From Spirochaetaceae bacterium (GTDB lineage: Bacteria > Spirochaetota > Spirochaetia > SZUA-6 > Bin103): a stretch of DNA of 64,000 bases. The notes beneath the pieces were generated by a model. That model saw nothing but the letters and a program-made list of their open reading frames with translations, ran no database searches and was not told where the DNA came from. The translations under genes were made by a program, and so were the position numbers. The stretch spans positions 1 to 64,000 of the forward strand of contig JAPPKD010000287.1 of assembly GCA_028820215.1 (NCBI GenBank). The letters run 5' to 3'. Below, in pieces: positions 43,069 to 51,942 of this stretch. Position 1 is the first letter of the stretch; each line of letters starts with the position of its first letter.

Positions 43069-44922
43069 CTATGCCGTCCCGATCATACCGGTGCGGCGCA
43101 TTATCTGGTCGACGCACTCCTGGGCCGGGTGCGCGTTGGTGTCCACCCGGACCTCGGGATCCTCCGGGGGTTCGTACGGGCTGCCGATGCCGGTGAAGTT
43201 GGGAAGCTCGCCCCGGCGCGCTTTCGCGTACAGGCCCTTGGTGTCGCGGGCCTCACAGGTATCGATCGATGCGTCGACGAATACCTCCACGAAATCGCCC
43301 TCCGCGAACAGACGGCGCGCCGCAGCCCGGTCCGCATGAAAGGGGCTGATCAAGGCTACGATCACGATGAGCCCCGCATCGACCATCAGGCGCGCCACTT
43401 CAGCCACGCGCCGGATGTTCTCGATCCGATCGTCCTCGGTGAATCCCAGGTCCTTGCTGAGGCCGTGCCGGACATTGTCGCCGTCCAGCACGTAGCTGTG
43501 CCGGCCCTCCAGGTGCAACCGCTGCTCCAGAAGATTCGCGAGCGTCGACTTCCCCGAGCCCGACAGCCCCGTCATCCACAGACACCGCGCGGACTGGTGC
43601 TTCGCTTCGCTGCGCAGGTGCTGCGTAACCTGGAAACGCTGCCAACGGATGTTCGAAGAGCGGCGCAACGCATACTGAACCATGCCGGCGCCCACCACCG
43701 TGGCGGTGAGCTGATCGACGAGGATGAAACCGCCGAGGACCTTCGATTCTTCGTAGGGGGCAAGGGGAACCCGCCGGTTGGTGGACACATCCACCTCGGC
43801 GATGTGGCTCCGTCCCAGCTTCGTGGCGGGGCGCGGCCCTTCCTCGGGGTCGAGCACGTGCTTGATTCGGGTCACGGCGGCGCCCACCTCGATCCCATGC
43901 ACCACAAGCGTTACGGCACGGCCCACGTAGAGAGGTTCCTCGACCATCCACAGGAGCGTGGCCCGGAACTGGTCGGCGACCTCGAGCGGAGCGGAGGCCG
44001 CGGTGATCACGTCGCCCCTGCTGACGTCGACGTCGTCGGACAACGTGAGGGTGACCGAATCCCCGGCGACGGCGCTTTCGCGCGTATCCATCCCGGCCAC
44101 GATCGACTCCACCCGCGTCTCCAGGGCCGACGGAGCGAGCATGACCTTGTCTCCCACCCGAACGGATCCCGAGGCGATGCGCCCGCAGTAGCCCCTGAAG
44201 TCCGGGCTCGGCCGGTTGACGTACTGCACCGGCATGCGGAAGGGGCCCTCGGCGCGCGCGGGCCCGTCCGCGTCCACCGTCTCCAGGTATTCCAGCAGCG
44301 TCGGCCCTGTGTGCCACGGGGCGTCGGCCGTGCGCCACCGAAGGTTGGCGCCGGTCAGCGCCGAGGTCGGGATCGCGGTGACATTCGGTATCCCCGCATC
44401 GGCCGCGAGCCGCCGGAAGTCGCCGGCTACGGCGTCGAAGCGCGATTGGCTCCACTCGATCGTATCCATCTTGTTCACGGCCAGCACGACCGTGCGGATC
44501 CCGAACGCCGCCGCGATGCGGGTATGCCGGGCCGTCTGCCGCAGCACGCCCTTGGACGCGTCCACCAGGATCACCGCCAGGTCCGAGGTCGACGCCGCGG
44601 TGGCCATGTTGTGCGTATACTGCCCGTGTCCCGGAGCATCGGCGACGACGAGCCGCCGCCTGCCGGTCGAGAAGTTGAGGTAGGCCACGTCGATGGTGAT
44701 GCCCTGCTCGCGTTCCGCCTTCAGTCCGTCCGCCAGCAACGCGAGATCGATGGCGTCCCCCTGCGTCCCATAGCGGGCGGAGTCTCTCTCGACCGAAAGC
44801 AGCCTGTCTTCGAACACGCGGTCGCAGTCGTACATCAGCCGACCGATGAGGGTGCTCTTGCCGTCGTCGACGCTCCCGCAGATCACCAGTTTCAGGGGCT
44901 TTGAGGCCGCCGAGCCGCCCAT
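43069..44922 (-). CDS. cysNC: Bifunctional ATP sulfurylase GTPase subunit/APS kinase
   Basis: A 617-residue fusion. Residues 1-430 are the CysN GTPase: G1 CGSVDDGKST (15-24), G3 VADAPGHGQYTHN and G4 AVNKMD, with the EF-Tu-like beta domains. Residues 435-617 are an adenylylsulfate kinase: Walker A TGLSGSGKSTLA, VLDGDNVRHGLSKDLGF and RRVAEVARLM. With CysD it turns sulfate and ATP into APS and then PAPS, the sulfate donor of sulfotransferases. The ATG overlaps the cysD stop (TGATG). No APS/PAPS reductase or cysteine-synthesis genes are here. With a sulfotransferase next door, this suggests PAPS supply rather than assimilation. Confidence 0.94.
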   Translation of the reverse strand: MGGSAASKPLKLVICGSVDDGKSTLIGRLMYDCDRVFEDRLLSVERDSARYGTQGDAIDLALLADGLKAEREQGITIDVAYLNFSTGRRRLVVADAPGHGQYTHNMATAASTSDLAVILVDASKGVLRQTARHTRIAAAFGIRTVVLAVNKMDTIEWSQSRFDAVAGDFRRLAADAGIPNVTAIPTSALTGANLRWRTADAPWHTGPTLLEYLETVDADGPARAEGPFRMPVQYVNRPSPDFRGYCGRIASGSVRVGDKVMLAPSALETRVESIVAGMDTRESAVAGDSVTLTLSDDVDVSRGDVITAASAPLEVADQFRATLLWMVEEPLYVGRAVTLVVHGIEVGAAVTRIKHVLDPEEGPRPATKLGRSHIAEVDVSTNRRVPLAPYEESKVLGGFILVDQLTATVVGAGMVQYALRRSSNIRWQRFQVTQHLRSEAKHQSARCLWMTGLSGSGKSTLANLLEQRLHLEGRHSYVLDGDNVRHGLSKDLGFTEDDRIENIRRVAEVARLMVDAGLIVIVALISPFHADRAAARRLFAEGDFVEVFVDASIDTCEARDTKGLYAKARRGELPNFTGIGSPYEPPEDPEVRVDTNAHPAQECVDQIMRRTGMIGTA

Positions 44923-45836
44923 CAGAAGTACCCCTCCCGCTTCTTGCGCTCCATCGACGCCTCTTCGTCGTGGTCGATGACCCGCCCCTCGCGCTCGGAC
45001 CTGCGCGCCCCCTCGATCTCGGCGACGATCTCGCCAACGGTTTCCGCCTGGCTCTCCACGGCCGCCGACAACGGATAGCACCCCAGTGTCCGGAAGCGGA
45101 CTCGCTTCAGGAGCGGCTTCTCACCGGGCTCGAGTTGCATCCGATCGTCGTCCACCACGATCCACTGGCCGTTGCGCCGCACCACGGGGCGGTCGGCGGC
45201 AAAGTAGAGCGGCACGATGGGGATGTCCTCGCACTCGATGTAGCGCCAGACGTCGAGCTCGGTCCAGCTCGACAGCGCCGCCACCCGCCACGAATCGCCG
45301 GCGGCGAGCCGGGTCGGGTAGAGCCGCCAGATCTCCGGCTGCTGGCGCTTCGGGTCCCACTGGTGGCGGGCGTTGCGCAGCGAAAAGACGCGTTCCTTGG
45401 CGCGCGAAGCTTCCTCGTCGCGCCGGGCGCCGATGAATATCACGTCGTGCCGCCCCTCGTCGAGCGCCGCCAGGAACGGACGCGTCTTCATCGCCACCGT
45501 GTAGCTGTGCGGACTGCGGCTGAACGGGGTTATCCCCTCCCGCGCCCCCTCGTGATTGATGCGGACCCGCAACTCCAGGCCGAAGCGCGCGGCTATCTCG
45601 TCGCGGTGCTCGATCATCGCCCGGAACTTCCACGTGGTGTCGACGTGGAGAATGGGAAAGGGCGGCTTGCCGGGCCAGAACGCCTTGCGCGCCAGGTGCA
45701 GAAGGACCGACGAGTCCTTCCCCACCGAGTAGGTCATGACCGGCCGCCGCGCGCGCGCCACGCCTTCGCGCAGGATCTCGATAGCCTCGGCCTCCAGCTC
45801 GGAAAGCCACGGCGTCATGCACGGTCGTGAGGCCAT
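44922..45836 (-). CDS. cysD: Sulfate adenylyltransferase subunit 2
   Basis: A 304-residue CysD, the PP-loop ATPase subunit of ATP sulfurylase. [20 protein letters not shown] contains the SGKDSS-like PP-loop. [47 protein letters not shown] and IPIVPLYFA are family blocks, and the C-terminus ERKKREGYF is canonical. The ATG at 45836 is preceded by GAGAGGG; a Met six codons later is an alternative. It is divergent from the sulfotransferase gene across about 200 bases that contain a perfect palindrome, so the two arms may be co-regulated. Confidence 0.95.
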   Translation of the reverse strand: MASRPCMTPWLSELEAEAIEILREGVARARRPVMTYSVGKDSSVLLHLARKAFWPGKPPFPILHVDTTWKFRAMIEHRDEIAARFGLELRVRINHEGAREGITPFSRSPHSYTVAMKTRPFLAALDEGRHDVIFIGARRDEEASRAKERVFSLRNARHQWDPKRQQPEIWRLYPTRLAAGDSWRVAALSSWTELDVWRYIECEDIPIVPLYFAADRPVVRRNGQWIVVDDDRMQLEPGEKPLLKRVRFRTLGCYPLSAAVESQAETVGEIVAEIEGARRSEREGRVIDHDEEASMERKKREGYF

Positions 45837-45860
45837 CGCGTCCCTCTCACCCTTCCAGGC

Positions 45861-45885
45861 AGTGCGTCAGTTCGACTGACGCACT
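45861..45885. promoter_or_regulatory. 11-base perfect palindrome upstream of cysD
   Basis: AGTGCGTCAGT at 45861-45871 and its exact complement at 45875-45885 flank a TCG loop. It lies 25 bases upstream of the cysD start in the 203-base divergent region facing the sulfotransferase gene. This could be an operator shared by both arms or a hairpin in the cysD leader. On the plus strand there is no T-tract for a terminator. The rest of the region (45886-46039) holds an AT-richer patch near 45950 and no gene. Confidence 0.6.
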
Positions 45886-46039
45886 ACCCCCTTCCCGCAT
45901 GCGTTGCACCCTGCGGTTTCATGCATGATAGTGGAAGAACCGCCATTTTATCTATTGTCCTGGATGAAACCACGACCTGCGGGCGAGATGGCGGCACGCG
46001 GGACGATACCCGCAGATTTCCGCGGCGGAGGCCGGGACG

Positions 46040-47128
46040 ATGGCGCAGCGCGAAGAATTCAACCCCATGTCGATGGCTCCCCTGCGTGTGTGGCTGCGAC
46101 TCGTCGCTCAGGCCGGGGGAGTACGGCGGCCGTATCGGCGGCGGTTGAAGCAAGCCCTCATCACCAGCGCGATCACGGCGATCCCGCGCTGGCTCGAGTG
46201 GGCCATCTACGGCCTGCCGATCGCGCGCACGCGGATCACCAAGCCTCCGGTGATCATCCTCGGGTTCCCTCGCTCCGGGACCACCTTGCTGCACAACCTG
46301 CTGGCGCAGGACCCCGACCTGGGCTACTGCTCCAATTACCAGGCGGCCATTCCGTTCTGCCTTCTCGGCGGCGAGCGGCTCAAGCGGCGCCTGGCTTCGC
46401 GGGTGCCGGAGAGTCGAGGGATCGACAACGTGGCGGCCGACCTGGACCTGCCGCAGGAAGAGGTGTTCGCGCTCGCCATGCACTCCCACCGCTCCTCCGC
46501 ACACGGGTTCACCTTTCCCGCCCTCATGCCCGAGCTGCACCGGAAGTACGTGCTGATGGACGCGCCGGACGCCGAGGTGAAGGCATGGCGCAAGGGCTAC
46601 CTGCACGTGATCAAGAAGGCCACCTACATCCACGGCGGCAAGCGGGTGGTGCAGAAGGCGACGCCCAATCTCGGGCGCATCCCGGTGATCATGGACATGT
46701 TCCCGGGCGCCCTCTACATCCACATCATTCGCAACCCGTACGAGCTCTATCCTTCGTACATCCACCTGATCTCCACCCTCACCAGGAACTACGGCATGCA
46801 GGACATCGCCCCGCAGGAGCTGGAAGACGGAGCGGTGCGCATGTACCAGCGAATCATGCGCAAGTATCTTGCCGAACGCCATCTGATCCCCGAGGATCGC
46901 TTCATCGAGATCCGGTTCGAGGACCTGAGGGCAGACCCGCTCGGGGTCCTGGAGCGCGTGTACCGTCATTTCGGGTTTGACTGGGAGAGCGCCCGTTCAC
47001 CGGTTCAGGCGTACGCAGGGACGCTGGGCTCGTACCGGCAGAATCGCTACGCCGGCGCCGAACACGTCCGGCGTCAGGTCGAGGAGCACTGGGGGTTCGC
47101 GGTGGAGGAGTGGCAGTACCGGCCTTGA
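46040..47128 (+). CDS. PAPS-dependent sulfotransferase
   Basis: A 362-residue sulfotransferase family protein. The 5'-phosphosulfate loop is ILGFPRSGTTLLHNLL (73-88), and the 3'-phosphate-binding strand and helix are YIHIIRNPYELYPSYI near 225-240. EIRFEDLRADPLGVLERVY is the C-terminal family motif. It resembles the bacterial sulfotransferase_3 group, which modifies lipids, glycans or small molecules. N-terminal basic and hydrophobic segments suggest membrane association. It is divergent from cysD and cysNC, which make its donor. It is followed, with TTGA overlap, by the GPP34, P450, kinase and MFS genes. Confidence 0.88.
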   Translation: MAQREEFNPMSMAPLRVWLRLVAQAGGVRRPYRRRLKQALITSAITAIPRWLEWAIYGLPIARTRITKPPVIILGFPRSGTTLLHNLLAQDPDLGYCSNYQAAIPFCLLGGERLKRRLASRVPESRGIDNVAADLDLPQEEVFALAMHSHRSSAHGFTFPALMPELHRKYVLMDAPDAEVKAWRKGYLHVIKKATYIHGGKRVVQKATPNLGRIPVIMDMFPGALYIHIIRNPYELYPSYIHLISTLTRNYGMQDIAPQELEDGAVRMYQRIMRKYLAERHLIPEDRFIEIRFEDLRADPLGVLERVYRHFGFDWESARSPVQAYAGTLGSYRQNRYAGAEHVRRQVEEHWGFAVEEWQYRP

Positions 47129-47841
47129 GGGCGCTCAGCTTCGCGGAAGATCTCAGCCTGTTGCTGCTCGACGAGTCGTCGGGCCTGCTCTACCCGCTTC
47201 CCGGACGGACGTTGGACTTCGGATTGGCGACCGCCTCGCTGCTCGAGCTCACGGAGGGCGACCGCATCGACACCGACCTGGATTCCCTCTACCTGGTGAA
47301 TGCTTCGCCGCTGGGAGACCCGACGGCGGATGCGGCGCTGGAACAGATCGCCGCCAGCGAAGAGACACGGTCGCCGGAGTACTGGGTCCGGCGTATCGGC
47401 GTGCAGCTCGGCGCACAGATCGGGGATGCGGCCCTGGGCCGGCTCGTGGAGCGCGGCATCCTGGAGCCGGCGCCCGGCAACCACTACTTCCTCACCGCTC
47501 CGGTGGCGCACGCGCGGCGATATCCGGCCGCGGACGGTGAGAGTACGGACGAGGTTCGCGTCCGGCTGATGAAGGTGCTGTTCAGCAACGAGATCCCGGA
47601 GCCGAGGGACGCCGACCTGATCGGTCTCGCCGAGGCATGCGGTGTGTTCACCCGCATCCTGAGCCGCGCGGAGCGGGAGCGGGTGGGCGACCGGATCGAG
47701 CTGGTGAAGTCGCTCAACCTGCTGTGCCGCACGGCCGCCCAGGTGATAGGCCAGGATCTGCGGGAGCGCCCGCCCGCCGCACGTACCGGCAGATTCCGGC
47801 TGCCCGCGGGTTGCCGCTCATCGGCGTGGGCCTCGCCATGA
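47125..47841 (+). CDS. GPP34 (GOLPH3/Vps74-like) protein
   Basis: A protein of about 238 residues with the GPP34 domain. LSFAEDLSLLLLDESSGLLY, the following DFGLATASLLELTEGDRI, and ALGRLVERGILEPAPGNHYF match the family, whose eukaryotic members bind phosphatidylinositol-4-phosphate and glycosyltransferases at the Golgi. Bacterial GPP34 proteins are of unknown role. The start is a TTG at 47125 that overlaps the sulfotransferase stop; a GTG at 47110 is an alternative. The last 25 residues look unlike the family and overlap the P450 frame, so the true end or a small indel near 47760 is worth checking. I infer a membrane-lipid-associated adaptor for the cluster. Confidence 0.75.
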   Translation: MRALSFAEDLSLLLLDESSGLLYPLPGRTLDFGLATASLLELTEGDRIDTDLDSLYLVNASPLGDPTADAALEQIAASEETRSPEYWVRRIGVQLGAQIGDAALGRLVERGILEPAPGNHYFLTAPVAHARRYPAADGESTDEVRVRLMKVLFSNEIPEPRDADLIGLAEACGVFTRILSRAERERVGDRIELVKSLNLLCRTAAQVIGQDLRERPPAARTGRFRLPAGCRSSAWASP

Positions 47842-49124
47842 ACGGCGACCTGCAGGAGTTCGTATCGGGATTGTACCGCGACTACGGACCGATCTGCAGA
47901 ATTTCCGTGCCGGGCCGCACGATGATCGTCATGGGAGGCAGGGAGGCGAACGCGTTCGTGCAGAAACACGCGCGCACCCACCTGCGCAGCAACCGGTCGT
48001 TCACGGATTTCTGCCACGCGATGGAGACCGACCGGGCCATGATCTCCATGGACGGCCACGACCACATGCAGCTTCGGCGCACCGCGCAGGCGGGCTACTC
48101 CCGGTCGGTCATCGAAGGCAGCATGGGCACCGCCGTCGAGATCGTGCGGCGCGCAGTCGCGTCGTGGCCCGTGGGCCGTCCTTTGCCGGCTTTCCGCTCG
48201 ATGCAACAGATCGTGGCCGAGCACCTGGGCGTTCTGGCGACCGGCCACTCGCCGACCGGATACGTCGAAGACCTGAAGTACTGGTTCGATTCGCTGATTT
48301 TCGCCGTGCGGCGCGACCGCCCGAAGTTCCTGCGCGAGCGCCGGCTGCGAAAGGTACGGCCCAGGATCAAGGAGCTCTACGGTCAGGTGATGGAGCTGCA
48401 CGCCCCGGAGCTCCGCGAGGGATGCCCCGGCGACCTGATCGACGCGTTCCTGGAGCTCCACCATCGCGAACCGCAGTTCCTGCCGGAGACCGACCTCATG
48501 TCCGCGGTGATCGGCCCCTACATCGCGGCGCTGGACACCGTGGCCGGCACGCTCGGCTTCGCCCTGCTCCGCCTGCTCCAGGACCCGGAATACGAGCAGT
48601 CGCTCCGGGACGAGGCGGATGCGGCGTTCGCCGGCGGCACGCCCGATGGAAGGCAGATTCGAGGGCTGGAGAAGACCCACGCGTTCGTGAAGGAGGTGAT
48701 GCGCTGCCACACGATCACGCCCGTGCTCATGCGAACGGCGTGCAACTCGTTCGAGTTCGAGGGGTGCTTCGTGCCCGCCGGCGCCACGCTGCTCCTCGCA
48801 ACCGGAGTCGTGCATGGCGATCCCGGCTACTACCCGAGTCCCGAGCGCTTCGATCCCGACCGGCACCTGCCTCCGCGGCTCGAATCGAACCGGCAGGGTG
48901 CGTTCGTGCCCTTCGGCATCGGACCGCATACGTGCATCGGCGGCCCGTTCGCGGAGGTCCAGTTGGCGGCGACCCTGGCCACGATGCTGCATTACGCCGA
49001 GTTCGACCGGGCTCCCTCGGGCGACCGCCGCATCAAGGTGACCGCCTACCCGACCATCCGGCCCCACAAGAGATGCCGCTTTCAGGTGGTGCGACTCAGA
49101 CACGACGGGGGCGCCGCGCCGTGA
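47724..49124 (+). CDS. Cytochrome P450
   Basis: A P450 monooxygenase of about 466 residues. The N-terminal proline-rich part reads QIPAARGLPLIG. The I-helix region is YIAALDTVAGTLGF. The K-helix ExxR is EVMR in FVKEVMRCHTITPV, and the heme loop is FVPFGIGPHTCIGGPFA with the axial Cys. There is no membrane anchor, so it is soluble. The start is uncertain: the conserved part begins near 47768, and the closest upstream in-frame codon is a GTG at 47724 inside the GPP34 gene. The stop overlaps the next gene (GTGA). Oxidation of a lipid or terpenoid later sulfated by the neighbouring enzyme is an inference. Confidence 0.88.
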   Translation: MPHGRPGDRPGSAGAPARRTYRQIPAARGLPLIGVGLAMNGDLQEFVSGLYRDYGPICRISVPGRTMIVMGGREANAFVQKHARTHLRSNRSFTDFCHAMETDRAMISMDGHDHMQLRRTAQAGYSRSVIEGSMGTAVEIVRRAVASWPVGRPLPAFRSMQQIVAEHLGVLATGHSPTGYVEDLKYWFDSLIFAVRRDRPKFLRERRLRKVRPRIKELYGQVMELHAPELREGCPGDLIDAFLELHHREPQFLPETDLMSAVIGPYIAALDTVAGTLGFALLRLLQDPEYEQSLRDEADAAFAGGTPDGRQIRGLEKTHAFVKEVMRCHTITPVLMRTACNSFEFEGCFVPAGATLLLATGVVHGDPGYYPSPERFDPDRHLPPRLESNRQGAFVPFGIGPHTCIGGPFAEVQLAATLATMLHYAEFDRAPSGDRRIKVTAYPTIRPHKRCRFQVVRLRHDGGAAP

Positions 49125-50314
49125 AGGGCAGGATCGTCGACGATCCGGCGTCGATCACGCCCAAGTGGATGCAGGAAACATTGTCGCAGGTCGGCGCCGG
49201 TGCGGTGGCGGTCCGGCGAGTGCACGTCCAGGACCTTGGAGCCGGCGTGGGGCAACTCAGCAGGATCCTGCGCGTACACATCGAAGGCAGTCCTTCGTGT
49301 CCGCCGAGCGTCGTCGTCAAGCTGCCGAGCGCCGACCAGCGAATCTTTCACATGTGCCGGCGCACGGCACTGTACCGGCGCGAGGACCGCTTCTATCAGC
49401 GCGTGGCCTCCACCGTGCCGGTATCGGTACCGTCGATCCTCTACCGGGAGTTCGACGACCGCACGCACCGGTTCGTGCTGGTCATGGAGGATCTGGCGAA
49501 CCGGTGCGGCGGACCGGCAGCGGGTCGCGACCAACTCTCCGGTGCGAGTGAAGCCGAGGCGATCACCGCGGTGCGGGCGGCGGCGCGCATCCACGCGGCG
49601 CACTGGCGCACTCCGCACGGGGGTCCCCGGGCGCCGAGCGCACCCGAGTTGGCAGGCTACCAGGACATCTTCCGCCCCGCCGTGCGGCTCGCCCTGCAGT
49701 ACGTCTATGTCAGGAACGTGCCGAGGGTGAGACGGGAGTATCCCGGCGCGCTGTCCGAGGAGGAACTGGAGCTGGTCGAAGCGTTCGGTCCGTCGGTGGC
49801 GGCGCTGCTCGGCAGCCTGAGCCAAGGGCCGCGCACCTTCATACATGGCGACTACCGGCTCGACAACATGTTTTTCCTGCCGGAGGCCGCCGGCCGCTTC
49901 GCGGTGGTGGATTGGCAGGCCAGCGCCCTCGGCAGCGGACTGTACGACGTGGCGTATTTCATTTGCACCAGCCTGACCGAGACGGTCCGGCGGCGCGTCG
50001 AGAGCGGGCTGGTGGAGGCGTACCATGCGGCGCTCGTAGAGGCCGGTGTACGCGACTTCGCTCTCGGCGCGTGCCGGCAGCTCTATCGGGCGTGCGTCCT
50101 CGCCTGTCTGGTCAGGATGGTGATCGTGGCGGGTTCCTCGGGGATCGAGAATGATCGCGCCCGCGAGCTGGCGGTGCGGTGCCTGCGGCGAACGGTGGCG
50201 GCGATCCATGGCCAGGACGCCTGGACCGGCGTCGTCGGCTGCCAGGGCAGCGGGATTGGCCGGGTGATCACCTGGCTGGCCGGAAGGGCCGCGAGGGGTG
50301 GGTCCTCCCGATGA
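49121..50314 (+). CDS. Phosphotransferase (aminoglycoside/ecdysteroid kinase-like)
   Basis: A 397-residue protein-kinase-like phosphotransferase. The N-lobe has GVGQLSRILRVHIEG and PSVVVKLPSAD (the ATP-site Lys). FVLVMEDLAN is the hinge. The C-lobe has FIHGDYRLDNMFF, the catalytic HGD-x4-N, and VVDWQASALGSGLYDVAYF, the metal-binding Asp. The pattern fits the APH/choline-kinase group, including ecdysteroid-kinase-like and steroid or sugar kinases. It is coupled on both sides by GTGA and ATGA overlaps to the P450 and the MFS exporter. A role in phosphorylating an intermediate or giving self-protection is inferred. Confidence 0.85.
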   Translation: MKGRIVDDPASITPKWMQETLSQVGAGAVAVRRVHVQDLGAGVGQLSRILRVHIEGSPSCPPSVVVKLPSADQRIFHMCRRTALYRREDRFYQRVASTVPVSVPSILYREFDDRTHRFVLVMEDLANRCGGPAAGRDQLSGASEAEAITAVRAAARIHAAHWRTPHGGPRAPSAPELAGYQDIFRPAVRLALQYVYVRNVPRVRREYPGALSEEELELVEAFGPSVAALLGSLSQGPRTFIHGDYRLDNMFFLPEAAGRFAVVDWQASALGSGLYDVAYFICTSLTETVRRRVESGLVEAYHAALVEAGVRDFALGACRQLYRACVLACLVRMVIVAGSSGIENDRARELAVRCLRRTVAAIHGQDAWTGVVGCQGSGIGRVITWLAGRAARGGSSR

Positions 50315-51924
50315 CCGGCCCGGGCCCGAGCCTGAAGCTCGCGTGGCGGAGCGCGATGGCGGCGCTGTTCCTGGTCGCACTCGGCAACACCGTGGTCGTC
50401 ACCGTGCTTCCGGCGATCATCGCGGACCTGGGCGGTTTCGACCGGTATGCATGGGCGTCCACCTCCTACTTGATCGCCGCCACCACCGCCATGCCGATCG
50501 CGGGCAGGCTGGCCGATCTCTACGGGCGCAGGGCGTTCTTTCTGATCGGTGTCGTCATCTTCATGGGGGCGTCCGTACCGGTGGCGCTGAGCGGCACGCT
50601 GGAGCAGCTCGTCCTGTTCCGCGCACTGCAGGGGCTCGGTGGCGGTGTCATCATGGTCAACAGCACCGCCGCCATTGCGGACCTGGCTCCCGCCAAGGAC
50701 CGCGGGAAGTACCACGGTTTCATGGGGATGGTCTTCAGCCTGGCGACCGTGGTGGGGCCGGTGGTGGGCGGGATCGTCGTCGATCGTTTCCACTGGTGGG
50801 GGTGGGCGTTCCTGATCAACGTGCCGCTGGGCATACCGGTGTTGATCCTGATCGCGCGCTTCTTCCCGCGTCCCCCCGCTTTGGCAGCGTCCCGGCCGGA
50901 CGCCGCTCCGGGCGACCTCGCGCCCGCAAGCGCGCGCGGGATCGACCATGCAGGCATCGCCACCCTCGTGCCGGCGACCGTCGCCACCCTGGTCGCGCTG
51001 TCGGTGGCGGGGGTGCAGTTCCCATGGCGTTCGTGGCAGGTCGTCTCCCTGCTCGCCTGCGGGCTGGGGATGGCGGCCGTGTTCCTCGTGGTCGAGTTGC
51101 GTTCGCCGTGCCCGATCGTGCCGCTGGCGATCTACCGCTACCGCGGTGTGCCGGCCGCGGTGGCGGCCACCTTCCTGGGAAGCTTCGGCCTGTACGGCAT
51201 CATTCTGTTTCTCCCGCTCTTCTTCCAGGCGGTGCAGAGTGCCTCCGCCGGACGCAGCGGCGCGTTTCTGGTGCCGATCATCGTCGGCGTCACGATAGGC
51301 GCCGTGGCGGCGGGACAGTTGGTCTCCAGAACCGCCGGGCACCATCGGCTCCTTGCCGTGGCGTGCGCCGTATTCCTTACAGGAGGCATCTTCATGCTCT
51401 CGACGCTGTCCGCCGAGACCAACCCCGTGCTGGCCGTTACCTACGTCCTGCTCATGGGGGCCGGCGTCGGCGGACTGTTCGCGCTGGCCGGGGTGGTCGT
51501 GCAGAACGCCGTCCCGCATGAGGATGCGGGTGCGGCCACCGCGGCCGTGCAGTTCCAGAGGTCGGTAGGCGGTACGGTGGGCGTCGCGCTGTTGGGCGCG
51601 ATGATGGCGCGGCGCACTTCCGACCGGCTCGCCGAGGTGGTGCCCGCACGGGTGCGCGAGCTACTTCCGGAGGGATGGCTGGACTTGGCGAACGCCACCC
51701 GGCTGCTCGTGGACCCATCCGCTTCCGCCACCCTCTCCGAGCGGCTTTCGGCCTCGGGCTCCAGCGGCGCCGAGCTCGCGCAGGAGGTCGCCGGCTACGC
51801 CGGCACGGCGCTGGGCGGAGCGCTCAGCGACACGTTCCTCCTGGGCGCAGCGGTCGCAAGCGTCTCGGTGGTGGTCGCGTTCTTCATGCACACGTCGGGG
51901 GAGGATGCCGTCGCCGCGAAGTGA
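50311..51924 (+). CDS. MFS transporter, DHA2 (14-helix) drug exporter type
   Basis: A 537-residue major facilitator. ALGNTVVVTVLPAIIADLGG matches motif D1 of 14-helix exporters. GRLADLYGRRAFFLIG is motif A, and VFSLATVVGPVVGGIVVDRF is motif C of antiporters. The helix count in the sequence is about 14, with a long proline-rich loop after helix 6. Members (EmrB/QacA type) export drugs, lipids or secondary metabolites by proton antiport. It is the last gene of the sulfotransferase operon, so it may export the sulfated product. It is convergent with hyuA; 18 bases separate the stops. Confidence 0.9.
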   Translation: MTGPGPSLKLAWRSAMAALFLVALGNTVVVTVLPAIIADLGGFDRYAWASTSYLIAATTAMPIAGRLADLYGRRAFFLIGVVIFMGASVPVALSGTLEQLVLFRALQGLGGGVIMVNSTAAIADLAPAKDRGKYHGFMGMVFSLATVVGPVVGGIVVDRFHWWGWAFLINVPLGIPVLILIARFFPRPPALAASRPDAAPGDLAPASARGIDHAGIATLVPATVATLVALSVAGVQFPWRSWQVVSLLACGLGMAAVFLVVELRSPCPIVPLAIYRYRGVPAAVAATFLGSFGLYGIILFLPLFFQAVQSASAGRSGAFLVPIIVGVTIGAVAAGQLVSRTAGHHRLLAVACAVFLTGGIFMLSTLSAETNPVLAVTYVLLMGAGVGGLFALAGVVVQNAVPHEDAGAATAAVQFQRSVGGTVGVALLGAMMARRTSDRLAEVVPARVRELLPEGWLDLANATRLLVDPSASATLSERLSASGSSGAELAQEVAGYAGTALGGALSDTFLLGAAVASVSVVVAFFMHTSGEDAVAAK

Positions 51925-51942
51925 GATTCCTGGTCGTACGAC

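Noticed and set aside
43069..45836. Assimilatory sulfate reduction operon
   Set aside because: Only cysD and cysNC are present; no APS/PAPS reductase, sulfite reductase or cysteine synthase is visible, and a sulfotransferase operon is adjacent.
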